A stretch of 64,000 bases of DNA from Amycolatopsis sulphurea. Lineage in GTDB: Bacteria; Actinomycetota; Actinomycetes; Mycobacteriales; Pseudonocardiaceae. Positions within the stretch are counted from its first letter, which is position 1; each line of letters opens with the position of its first letter. The position numbers and the translations under genes were made by a program. Below, piece by piece: positions 26,998 through 34,421 of the stretch. The stretch lies in contig NZ_PDJK01000001.1 of NCBI RefSeq assembly GCF_002564045.1, positions 62,001-126,000 on the forward strand. Reading direction: 5' to 3'. Below the pieces are notes generated by a model. The model searched no databases. It was given only the letters and a program-made list of their open reading frames with translations, and was not told the origin of the DNA.

Positions 26998-27539
26998 CGG
27001 CGGTCCCTCGGCGAATCGACGACCACAGTCACCTTCGGCCGGCGTACGAGCGGCAGGTCGTCCAGCACCGTCGTCACCGTCTCCAGCAGACGTGGCCGGA
27101 GCTGTTCTTCGCTTTCCAATCGGCTCGTCGCGCGCACGCGTACGCGTACGCGGCGAGCGCTGGCAGTGACCGACGCGCCGCGTACGTTGTCCTGCGCGCG
27201 CACCGCGATCCCCACCATCCGCGCGAGCGCGCGCGGCGATGTGCTGACGCTGACGCCGTCGGCCGGTTCGGTCATCGGCACCTTACGGTCACCCGCGACG
27301 AACGCGAGCAGCGCGAGCACGATCCCCGCGACCACCACGATCCCCGCGGTGATCCGCATCGACGTGCTGCCCCAGTCCACTGTGGACAGTACGGTGCGCC
27401 ACTGCGGCCACGGGATGAGCAACGGTCCGCGATCCGGCTGCCACCAGTGCCAGCCGACCTCCAGCGCGAGCAGCGCCCCGCCGCCCGCTATCGCGAGAGC
27501 GAGCACAGTGGACAACAGCCGGACGACAACCCGCATCAC
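26994..27539 (-). CDS. DUF6286 family membrane protein of the Asp23 operon
   Basis: A 181-residue protein with two membrane segments (VVRLLSTVLALAIAGGGALLALEV and RITAGIVVVAGIVLALLAFVAG) and a C-terminal soluble domain (VRAQDNVRGASVTASARRVRVRVRATS). The second half resembles Asp23-type beta-rich domains and is consistent with DUF6286 proteins found in actinobacterial Asp23 clusters. Both ends overlap neighbouring genes by four bases, so translation is coupled through the operon. Confidence 0.7.
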   Translation of the reverse strand: MMRVVVRLLSTVLALAIAGGGALLALEVGWHWWQPDRGPLLIPWPQWRTVLSTVDWGSTSMRITAGIVVVAGIVLALLAFVAGDRKVPMTEPADGVSVSTSPRALARMVGIAVRAQDNVRGASVTASARRVRVRVRATSRLESEEQLRPRLLETVTTVLDDLPLVRRPKVTVVVDSPRDRR

Positions 27540-27922
27540 TGCACCCTCGGTGCGACGTCGGGCAGCAGCGCGGACACCGTGACCGCCAGCGAACGTACGT
27601 GGTACGAGGTGAGCCGCTCGACCTCTTCGACGACCTTCGCGCGTACGTCGCCCGTCACCGCCTGTACGGCCGCCGGGTACCGCAACGCGAGTTCCAGCGC
27701 GAGGTCGACGTCGTTGTCCGAGCCGGCCACCTTCGCGGTCGCGCCGGACTTGCGGGTGCTCACGCCGGCGATGCGGCGTTCGTTCGGCACGGTGCCCGGC
27801 ACCAGGTCCGCGGCATGCTGGGCGACTTTGCGCACCACCGTGTGCGCGACGCTCAGCGCGCCGCGCTCCGCCGGCTCGGGCAGCGCGCTGCGAGGCAGGT
27901 CGACCTGCGCCACCGGGCTCAC
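27536..27922 (-). CDS. Asp23/Gls24 family envelope stress protein (second copy)
   Basis: A 128-residue soluble protein. The stretch VAHTVVRKVAQHAADLVPG matches the start of the Asp23 fold, and VDLALELALRYPAAVQAVTGDVRAKVVEEVERLTSYHVRSLAVTVSAL contains the conserved YGxxxxxxxxxxRxxVxxxVExxTGxxVxxVxVxV region. It overlaps the DUF2273-like gene before and the DUF6286 gene after by four bases each. Probably associates with the membrane through the operon's AmaP-like partners. Confidence 0.8.
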   Translation of the reverse strand: MSPVAQVDLPRSALPEPAERGALSVAHTVVRKVAQHAADLVPGTVPNERRIAGVSTRKSGATAKVAGSDNDVDLALELALRYPAAVQAVTGDVRAKVVEEVERLTSYHVRSLAVTVSALLPDVAPRVQ

Positions 27923-28095
27923 TTGTCGCGGCCCTTGCCGAACACGTCGCCGAGGTCCAGTTCGCCGTCGAGGACCCGGCCGACCACCAGTCCGATGACG
28001 CCGACGGCGAGCGTGACCAGGAACGCGGTGAATCCCTGGGTGGCGGCGAGGCCGAGAATCAGGCCGGCGAGGATCCCGGTCTGCGTTGCGTTCAA
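27919..28095 (-). CDS. Small DUF2273-like membrane protein
   Basis: A 58-residue protein with two hydrophobic stretches (GILAGLILGLAATQGFTAFLVTLAVGVIGLVVGRVL) and a charged tail. The layout is that of the small DUF2273 proteins that accompany Asp23. The start is taken as TTG 28095 because AAGGA stands seven bases upstream; a GTG at 28173 in the same frame would add 26 residues overlapping the previous gene. It overlaps the next gene by four bases. Confidence 0.7.
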   Translation of the reverse strand: MNATQTGILAGLILGLAATQGFTAFLVTLAVGVIGLVVGRVLDGELDLGDVFGKGRDK

Positions 28096-28135
28096 CGTGT
28101 TTCCTTCCGTGTGCTTCCGCGCATGTCCTCGCGGG

Positions 28136-28558
28136 TCATTCCACCCGCGAGGAGTCCGCCTCGTCGTCCTCACCCGGCAGATGGACGTCGGTGATCGTGA
28201 GGTTGACCTCGATCACCTCGAGCGAGGTGATCTCCTCGACCGCCCTGATCACGTTGCGCCGCACCGACTGCGCGACGTCCGGGAGCCGCGCGCCGTAGTC
28301 GGCCACCAGGTCGAGATCGATCGCGGCCTGCTTCTCGCCGACCTCCACCGAGACGCCGGTGGTGGTGGCGGTGCCCGAGCCGGGGATCCGTTCCTTGATC
28401 GCGCCGAGCGTGCGGGACACCCCGCCGCCGCCGAGCGTGTACACCCCGGCTATCTCGCGCGCGGCCACCGAGGCCACCTTCTGCACGACCAGTGAGGCGA
28501 TCGTCGTACGGCCCGGCGCGCCCACGTCTGCGGGCGGGTCCGAGTTCTGCTGCGCCAT
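28136..28558 (-). CDS. Asp23/Gls24 family envelope stress protein (first copy)
   Basis: A 140-residue soluble protein with the full Asp23 signature: IASLVVQKVASVAAREIAGVYTLGGG at the start and VDLDLVADYGARLPDVAQSVRRNVIRAVEEITSLEVIEVNLTITDVHL in the second half, a near-consensus match. In Firmicutes Asp23 coats the membrane and is induced by envelope stress under an alternative sigma factor; here an ECF sigma gene lies 540 bp upstream on the same strand. Starts at ATG 28558. Confidence 0.9.
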   Translation of the reverse strand: MAQQNSDPPADVGAPGRTTIASLVVQKVASVAAREIAGVYTLGGGGVSRTLGAIKERIPGSGTATTTGVSVEVGEKQAAIDLDLVADYGARLPDVAQSVRRNVIRAVEEITSLEVIEVNLTITDVHLPGEDDEADSSRVE

Positions 28559-28684
28559 GCTCTTCGCTCCCTCGTCTGCCGATGTGCGCCTCCAGTGTCG
28601 CCGGGCGGCGCCCTGCCTGCTCCTACGATGTGCCGACCGGGCGAAAGCTCACGCGGGCTCACCCGGACGGGCTAATTCGGCGGC

Positions 28685-29101
28685 TCAGTCCGGACGGACG
28701 TCGACCACGTGCACGTCGACCACCGGCGGCCGGGCGCCCAGCTGCCGGTCCAGTTCCGCGGTGATCCGGGCGCGCAGCGTGTCGGCCGCCTCCTCGGCGA
28801 TCACGCCGTAGCGGACCGCGGCGAGCACCTGCAGCCGCCCGTCGGCCAGCGCCACCGCGGTCACCCGCATCCCGGGCACGGCCGCCGCCTCGGCGTCCGC
28901 GACCGTGCGCGCGAGCCGCAGGAAGGCCGGTTCGGTGACCGAGAGCAGGCCCTGATCCGAGGGCAGCTGCAGCGATCGCGCCGAGCGCACGTCGTCGAGG
29001 GCGTTCAGGACGCGTTCGACCAGCCCGGGCGGGGTCGGCACACGGTGCCTGCGCGCCGCGCGTACCGCTGCCCACCGCGGATCGCGCTCCGGGTCCGTCA
29101 T
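28685..29101 (-). CDS. Divergent Asp23-like protein coupled to the ECF sigma factor
   Basis: A 138-residue protein. The second half (VTAVALADGRLQVLAAVRYGVIAEEAADTLRARITAELDRQLGARPPVVDVHVVDVRP) has the Asp23 strand-helix-strand pattern with YG; the N-terminal half (RWAAVRAARRHRVPTPPGLVERVLNALDDVRSA) is a basic helical region reminiscent of anti-sigma interaction segments. Its ATG overlaps the sigma factor stop, indicating coupling. It may act as a sigma-factor modulator that senses envelope stress; this is inference from gene order only. Confidence 0.6.
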   Translation of the reverse strand: MTDPERDPRWAAVRAARRHRVPTPPGLVERVLNALDDVRSARSLQLPSDQGLLSVTEPAFLRLARTVADAEAAAVPGMRVTAVALADGRLQVLAAVRYGVIAEEAADTLRARITAELDRQLGARPPVVDVHVVDVRPD

Positions 29102-29628
29102 GACCGCTCCCTCAACTGACCGAGCAGCGCCACCCTGGCCCGGCGCAGCCGCGCACGCAAGGCGGGAACGCCTACCTCCAGGATCTCGGCGACCTCCTCG
29201 TAGCTGAGTCCCTCCAGCTCGCGCAGCACGAGCGGGACCCGCTGGGACACCTCCAGCCGGGCGATCGCCCGCAGCACCTCGTCCACCTGCTCGGCGTCGA
29301 CCACCTGCCGTTCCGGGGTGGTGCCGGCGACCTGGCCCGCCGCCTCGTCCAGCGGCACGGTCGGCCGGCGCAGGCGCAGCTGGGCGAGCGCGCCGTTGGT
29401 GGCCACCCGGTAGAGCCAGGTGGACAGCCGCGCTTCCTGCCGGAACGCGGGCAGCGCGCGCCAGACCGACAGCCAGGCCTCCTGCACGGCATCCTCCGCC
29501 TCGGCCGGGCTGCCGGTGATCCGGAGCGCGACCCGGAACATCATCGGCGTGTGACGGTGGACCAGGGTGTCGAAAGCGGCGTGGTCGCCTGCCGCGGCAT
29601 CTCCGGCGAGCCTGCCGTCGTCGTCCAT
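29098..29628 (-). CDS. ECF-type RNA polymerase sigma factor
   Basis: A 176-residue sigma-70 family factor with region 2 (FDTLVHRHTPMMFRVALRITGSPAEAEDAVQEAWLSVWRALPAFR) and region 4 (AIARLEVSQRVPLVLRELEGLSYEEVAEILEVGVPALRARLRRARVAL), without regions 1 or 3. ATG 29628 overlaps the stop of the RibD-like gene. It stands at the head of the Asp23 genes and probably drives them and itself. No classical zinc anti-sigma (ZAS) gene is adjacent, which makes the coupled Asp23-like gene a candidate regulator. Confidence 0.9.
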   Translation of the reverse strand: MDDDGRLAGDAAAGDHAAFDTLVHRHTPMMFRVALRITGSPAEAEDAVQEAWLSVWRALPAFRQEARLSTWLYRVATNGALAQLRLRRPTVPLDEAAGQVAGTTPERQVVDAEQVDEVLRAIARLEVSQRVPLVLRELEGLSYEEVAEILEVGVPALRARLRRARVALLGQLRERS

Positions 29629-30395
29629 CAGCCTGGGTACCGCCGGTAGCGCAGCAGCACGGCGCTGTCCTCGACGAGAACCGACGCCAGCTCCAGCCCT
29701 TGCGGCGGGACGACCGCCGGGCCGGCCGCGATCCGTCTGGCACCGCCGCCGGCGAGTATCGGCGCGACGGTGAGGCACAGCTGGTCGACGAGACCGGCAG
29801 CGGCGAGCGAAGCGAACAACCGTGGCCCGCCTTCGCAATCGATGCGCCGTAGACCGCGTTCGGAGAGCAGGGCGAGCGCCCGCTTCAGGTCCACGTCGTC
29901 CTCTCCGCAGATGAGGACTTCGGCGCCTGCGCGAGTGAGCACGGCCGTGTCGGCACGGGCGGTGGTGAGCACGATCGGCGGCACACGCGTGTCGGTGAAC
30001 AGCGGCGCGGCCGGGTCGAGCGCGCCGCTGCGGGTGACCACTGCCACGGGCGGCACGGGGGAGCGGCCGAGGCGCTCGCGACGGGCGGCCCGGACGGGGT
30101 TCGTGCGCGCTCCTCGATAACCCTCCGCACCGGCCGTGCCCGCGCCGACGAGGATCACGTCGGCGAGGTCGCGGGCGAGCAGGAAAACCCGCTTGTCCGC
30201 GGGATTCGACAGCCCTGCGGACAGGTCGTCCACGGCGACCGCCCCGTCCGCCGACGCGACGAAGTTGACCTGGACGAACGGCCCCGGGCAGGCCGGCGGA
30301 TAGCCGTAGATCCGTTCCAGGTCCACATCGGAGAGCGCGGGGCCGTCCCCGCGCCCTCCCGGTGATGGTGGCCACACGCTCCGCACAGCGACCAT
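29628..30395 (-). CDS. RibD C-terminal-type pyrimidine reductase family protein
   Basis: A 255-residue dihydrofolate-reductase-fold protein of the RibD C-terminal family. The motifs PFVQVNFVASADGAVAVDDLSAGLSNPADKRVFLLARDLADVILVGAGTA and RIDCEGGPRLFASLAAAGLVDQLCLTVAPILAGGG are diagnostic. It likely reduces a pyrimidine or related substrate with NADPH. No riboflavin genes are adjacent; instead it overlaps the ECF sigma gene. It starts at GTG or ATG 30395 and is divergent from zapE. Confidence 0.85.
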   Translation of the reverse strand: MVAVRSVWPPSPGGRGDGPALSDVDLERIYGYPPACPGPFVQVNFVASADGAVAVDDLSAGLSNPADKRVFLLARDLADVILVGAGTAGAEGYRGARTNPVRAARRERLGRSPVPPVAVVTRSGALDPAAPLFTDTRVPPIVLTTARADTAVLTRAGAEVLICGEDDVDLKRALALLSERGLRRIDCEGGPRLFASLAAAGLVDQLCLTVAPILAGGGARRIAAGPAVVPPQGLELASVLVEDSAVLLRYRRYPG

Positions 30396-30496
30396 CCCAG
30401 CACGGCCCCGTCCCGGCCCCGACCGGGGGATATGCCTCGCCGCCGCGGGACGGCGGGCGGCGGCGCCCCGGACCGGCCCGGATAGGCTCCCCGACC

Positions 30497-31540
30497 ATGC
30501 CCCCAGCTGCCCTGACCGACCGGTTTCCCGAGCTCGGGGCCGACGAACTGATCGAGTCCCTGGTGCCGCCGCCGCGGTTCGGCGAGGCCCGGTTCGGCAC
30601 CTACCTGCCCAACCCGGACGAGCCCAGCCAGGTCGCCGCGGTCGAGGCGTGCTCGGCGTTCGCCGCGCGGATCGGCGAAGGCTCGGCCAAGAAGTCCCGG
30701 CTGCGTTCGCTGTTCGGTGGCGGTGCGGCGGCCCCGGCCGGGCCGATGGGCCTCTACCTCGACGGCGGTTTCGGGGTCGGCAAGACTCACCTGCTTGCCT
30801 CCACCTGGCACGAAGCTCCCGGCCCCAAGGCGTACGGCACTTTCGTGGAGCTGACCCACCTGGTCGGCGCGCTCGGTTTCGGCGAGGCCGTGCGGCGGTT
30901 GTCGGCGCACCGGCTGCTCGCGATCGACGAGTTCGAGCTGGACGACCCCGGTGACACCACGCTGGTCGGCCGGCTGCTGCAGGAGCTGACCGACGCCGGC
31001 GTGCACGTCGCCGCGACGTCGAACACGCTGCCGGACAAGCTGGGCGAAGGCCGGTTCGCCGCGGACGACTTCCTGCGCGAGATCCAGGCGCTGTCCCGGC
31101 GGTTCACCGTGGTCCGGGTGGACGGGCCGGATTACCGCCACCGCGGTCTGCCCGACGCTCCGCCGCCGGTCGGGGACGAGGAGCTGGCCGCGTCCGCGGC
31201 GGCGCACGAAGGGTCCACTTTGGACGAATTCGGCGCGCTGGCCGATCACTTGGCGCGGCTGCATCCGTCGCGGTACGGGAAGCTGCTGAACGGGGTGAGC
31301 CGGGTGCACCTCGCGCGGGTGACCCCGGCGCCGGACCAGAACGTGGGGCTGCGCCTGGTCGCCTTCGCCGACCGGCTCTACGACCGGGCGATCCCGGTGG
31401 TGGTGTCCGGGGTGCCGCTGCCCGAACTGTTCGGCGAGGAGATGGTCAACGGCGGCTACCGCAAGAAGTACCTGCGTGCCGTCAGCCGGTTGACGGCGCT
31501 GGCACGCGACGCGGTATCAGCACCGCCCGCAGCCCGGTGA
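30497..31540 (+). CDS. zapE: Cell division protein ZapE (AFG1-like AAA ATPase)
   Basis: A 347-residue ATPase of the AFG1/ZapE family, which in E. coli influences Z-ring stability. The Walker A motif is at residues 91-98 (GFGVGKTH) and Walker B at 139-146 (RLLAIDEFEL). TSNTLPDKLGEGRFAADDFLREI and FDRLYDRAIPVVVSG-like FADRLYDRAIPVVVSGVPL are conserved regions, and SRLTAL closes the domain. ATG 30497 begins MPPAALTDRFPEL. The 3' end overlaps the convergent PAP2 gene by 59 bp. Confidence 0.92.
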   Translation: MPPAALTDRFPELGADELIESLVPPPRFGEARFGTYLPNPDEPSQVAAVEACSAFAARIGEGSAKKSRLRSLFGGGAAAPAGPMGLYLDGGFGVGKTHLLASTWHEAPGPKAYGTFVELTHLVGALGFGEAVRRLSAHRLLAIDEFELDDPGDTTLVGRLLQELTDAGVHVAATSNTLPDKLGEGRFAADDFLREIQALSRRFTVVRVDGPDYRHRGLPDAPPPVGDEELAASAAAHEGSTLDEFGALADHLARLHPSRYGKLLNGVSRVHLARVTPAPDQNVGLRLVAFADRLYDRAIPVVVSGVPLPELFGEEMVNGGYRKKYLRAVSRLTALARDAVSAPPAAR

Positions 31541-32063
31541 CCACGGCCGTCGCGAAGCAGACCCCGCCCGCCACGTCGGTGAGGTAGTGGTAGCCGAGGC
31601 CGACCAGCCCGATCGTCGCGCAGCCCAGCAGCAGGATCGCCGCGATCGCGGCGAGCACTTTCGGCCGGGCCAGCAGCACGAGCACCACGAGCACGGCGAC
31701 CAGGCTGACCGTGTGGCCACTGGGGTAGGCGAGCGTGCCGTCCTTCCAGCGGCCGAAGATCGGCTTCAGCACCCACGTGTTGAGTGCGACGGCGAGCACC
31801 GGCGCGGCGACCGCGAGTATCACGTCCTCCCGCCGGCGCAGGTACCAGGCGGCGCCGGCGATCAGCGCGATGGCCGGGATCACCAGGTAGGGCTCGGTCG
31901 GCAGGACGAGCACGTCGAGCAGCCGTTCGCTCAGCTCCCCGGTGCGGTCGGTGGCCCAGGTGTCGAGCGATCCCGGTGCGCGGGGTACGACCAGCAAGCC
32001 GAGCACAACGGCGGCGAGCGCGCCGAGCACGGCGACGAAGAGAAGTACCCGTCTGACGGTCAC
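31482..32063 (-). CDS. PAP2-family membrane phosphatase
   Basis: A 193-residue membrane protein with about five helices. The three catalytic motifs of the phosphatidic acid phosphatase type 2 family are present: KPIFGRWKDG (K-x6-R-P variant), YPSGHTVS and GYHYLTDVAGG (S-R-x5-H-x3-D variant). It likely dephosphorylates a lipid phosphate such as undecaprenyl pyrophosphate at the membrane. The gene overlaps the end of zapE on the opposite strand by 59 bp. A 51-bp palindrome begins 29 bp upstream of the start. Confidence 0.88.
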   Translation of the reverse strand: MTVRRVLLFVAVLGALAAVVLGLLVVPRAPGSLDTWATDRTGELSERLLDVLVLPTEPYLVIPAIALIAGAAWYLRRREDVILAVAAPVLAVALNTWVLKPIFGRWKDGTLAYPSGHTVSLVAVLVVLVLLARPKVLAAIAAILLLGCATIGLVGLGYHYLTDVAGGVCFATAVVTGLRAVLIPRRVPAPSTG

Positions 32064-32091
32064 TCATGCGAGCGTACGGGAGCCGTGAAAG

Positions 32092-32142
32092 CTGTGAAGG
32101 GGCCCTTCACGGACTCTGATTCCGTGAAGGGCCCCTTCACAG
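32092..32142. repeat. 51-bp double palindrome
   Basis: GTGAAGGGGCCCTTCAC (32094-32110) and its reverse complement (32124-32140) around GGACTCTGATTCC. It ends five bases before the rocD stop codon region and lies between rocD and the PAP2 phosphatase gene, both on the minus strand, so a terminator function for rocD transcripts is possible. Confidence 0.85.
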
Positions 32143-32146
32143 CCCT

Positions 32147-33376
32147 TCAGGCTTGGACCACCTGGGTGATGGCATCGAGGCCACGGTCCAGCTCGGCTCG
32201 GGTGATCACCAACGGAGGGGCGATCCGCAGCGTGGTGTCCTGGGTTTCCTTGCACAGCACGCCGAGCCCGGCCAGCGCCTCGGACGCGGCCCGGCCGGAC
32301 GGCCCGCCCGGGGCCAGGTCGATGCCCGCCCACAGCCCGCGACCGCGGACCTCGGCCAGCCCGTGGCCGACGAGTTTCCCGAGCCGCTGCCGCAGATGCT
32401 CGCCGAGTTCGGTGGACCGCCGCTGGAACTCGCCGGTGTTCAGCAACCGGATCACGGCGCGGCCGACCGCGCAGGCCAGCGGATTGCCGCCGAAGGTCGA
32501 GCCGTGCTCGCCGGGCTTGAGCACGCCGAGCACCGCGCGGCTGCCGACCACCGCGGACACCGGCAGGATGCCGCCGCCGAGGGCCTTGCCGAGGGTGTAC
32601 AGGTCGGCGCGCACGCCTTCGTGGTCCAGCGCCAGCACCGTGCCGGTGCGGGCGAGCCCGGACTGGATCTCGTCAGCGATCAGCAGCACGCCCTCCTCGT
32701 CGCACGCCCGGCGGACCTCGGCGAAGAACCCGGCGGGCGGCACGATCACGCCCGCCTCGCCCTGGATCGGTTCGAGCAGGACCGCCGCGGTTCGGGGAGT
32801 GATCGCGGCGCGCACGGCATCCGCGTCGCCGTAGGGGACGGTGACGAACCCCGGGGTGAACGGGCCGAAGTCGGCGCGGGCGGTCTCGTCGGTGGAGAAG
32901 GACACGATGGTGGTGGTCCGGCCGTGGAAGTTGGCACCGGCCACGATGATCTCCGCGGTGCCGTCCGGGACGCCCTTGATCCGGTGCGCCCACTTGCGGG
33001 CCAGCTTCACCGCGGACTCCACGGCCTCCGCGCCGGAGTTCATCGGCAGCACCATCTCGGTGCCGGTCAGCTCCGCCAGCTCGCGGCAGAACAGGCCGAA
33101 CTGGTCGTGGTGGAACGCCCGCGAGGTGAGCGTGACCCGGCCGAGCTGCTCGGTCACGGCGGTGATCAGGTCCGGATGCCGGTGCCCGAAGTTCAGCGCC
33201 GAATAGCCGGACAGGAAGTCGAGATAGGACTTTCCGTCGACGTCGGTCACCGTGGCGCCCGCGGCTTCGGCGATGACGACCGGCAGCGGATGGTAGTTTT
33301 GCGCGCTCCAGTGCTCGTCGAGCGCGAGGTAGCCGTCGGTGGAAGCGGGGAGGCCGGTACCGGCGAACGTCGTCAT
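32147..33376 (-). CDS. rocD: Ornithine--oxo-acid transaminase
   Basis: A 409-residue class III aminotransferase that converts ornithine to glutamate semialdehyde. SGYSALNFGHRHPDL, MNSGAEAVESAVKLARKWA, LLIADEIQSGLARTG, the PLP lysine in YTLGKALGGGILPVSAV and GSTFGGNPLACAVG are typical of RocD. Its product is the substrate of PruA encoded at 20065, so ornithine and proline breakdown meet at the same enzyme. The gene stands alone here; arginase or Lrp genes are not adjacent. Confidence 0.93.
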   Translation of the reverse strand: MTTFAGTGLPASTDGYLALDEHWSAQNYHPLPVVIAEAAGATVTDVDGKSYLDFLSGYSALNFGHRHPDLITAVTEQLGRVTLTSRAFHHDQFGLFCRELAELTGTEMVLPMNSGAEAVESAVKLARKWAHRIKGVPDGTAEIIVAGANFHGRTTTIVSFSTDETARADFGPFTPGFVTVPYGDADAVRAAITPRTAAVLLEPIQGEAGVIVPPAGFFAEVRRACDEEGVLLIADEIQSGLARTGTVLALDHEGVRADLYTLGKALGGGILPVSAVVGSRAVLGVLKPGEHGSTFGGNPLACAVGRAVIRLLNTGEFQRRSTELGEHLRQRLGKLVGHGLAEVRGRGLWAGIDLAPGGPSGRAASEALAGLGVLCKETQDTTLRIAPPLVITRAELDRGLDAITQVVQA

Positions 33377-33542
33377 GCGTTCAGGCTAGATGGCCTAGGC
33401 GGAGAGTTCATCCGGGAAACGTTGCTTACACCGGTTGTTCGTTGCGCACTCCGGACTGAGCACGGTGATTCGCTGCGTAACCATGCCAACGGGTGACCGC
33501 TGGCCCGGGTACGGCCGTGAACTGCCGGTTATCGTTCTTTGA

Positions 33543-34400
33543 ATGGCGAAGAAGGCGAAGGAGAACGCGAACCGGGTCCGTGCCGCGCTCTTGGCGGACG
33601 GCGAGTTGCCGGACCCCGGTTCGTTGCCGGTCGGGCCGGGCAAGAAGGGCAAAGGCGCGAAGCGGCTCGCGTCGGCCGGCGAGCGGCTGGCCGGGCTGCA
33701 GGAGGCGCTGTTCGCGGAGGGTTCCGGCGGCGGAGAGCGCAGCGTCCTGCTCGTGTTGCAGGGCATGGACACCTCCGGCAAGGGCGGCACCGTCGGGCAT
33801 GTGCTCGGCCTGGTGAACCCGATGGGCGTGCAGTACACGGGATTCAAGAAGCCCACCGCCGCCGAACGACGCCACGATTTCCTGTGGCGCATCCGCCGGC
33901 GGCTGCCCGCTCCGGGCCACCTCGGCGTCTTCGATCGCTCGCACTACGAGGACATCCTGGTGCCGCGCGTCACCGGGGAGCTTGCCGCAGCCGACCGGCG
34001 CCGCCGCTACACCGAGATCAACGCCTTCGAGCGCGAGCTGACGGAGGCGGGCACCACGCTGGTCAAGGTCTTCCTGCACATTTCCCCGGAGGAGCAGCTG
34101 CGGCGCCTGACCGCGCGGCTGGACCGGCCGGAGAAGCGCTGGAAGTTCGACCCCTCCGATGTGGAAGCCCGCCGCCTGTGGCCGGCCTACCAGGCCGCCT
34201 ACGCGGATCTGCTGAAGCGGACCTCGACCGCGCACGCGCCGTGGTACGTGGTGCCCGCCGACCGCAAGTGGTATCGGAACTGGGCGGTGGCCGAGCTGCT
34301 CACCGAGACCTTCGCCGAGCTGGATCCGCAGTTCCCCGAGCCGGGCTACGACGTGGCGCAGCAGCGGGCCGCGCTGCAGCATGTTGGCGCGAGCGGCTGA
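33543..34400 (+). CDS. Polyphosphate kinase 2 family protein
   Basis: A 285-residue PPK2-type kinase that transfers phosphate between polyphosphate and nucleotides. The Walker A loop is at residues 74-82 (GMDTSGKGG) and the second motif at 130-137 (FDRSHYED). RYTEINAFERELTEAGTTLVKVFLHISPEEQLRRLTARL and WYVVPADRKWYRNWAV are standard. Length and the single domain indicate the NDP/NMP kinase subclasses; direction of reaction cannot be told. ATG 33543 begins with a Lys-rich MAKKAKENANR. Confidence 0.9.
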   Translation: MAKKAKENANRVRAALLADGELPDPGSLPVGPGKKGKGAKRLASAGERLAGLQEALFAEGSGGGERSVLLVLQGMDTSGKGGTVGHVLGLVNPMGVQYTGFKKPTAAERRHDFLWRIRRRLPAPGHLGVFDRSHYEDILVPRVTGELAAADRRRRYTEINAFERELTEAGTTLVKVFLHISPEEQLRRLTARLDRPEKRWKFDPSDVEARRLWPAYQAAYADLLKRTSTAHAPWYVVPADRKWYRNWAVAELLTETFAELDPQFPEPGYDVAQQRAALQHVGASG

Positions 34401-34421
34401 TCTTCTGAAAGAGTGCGGGTC

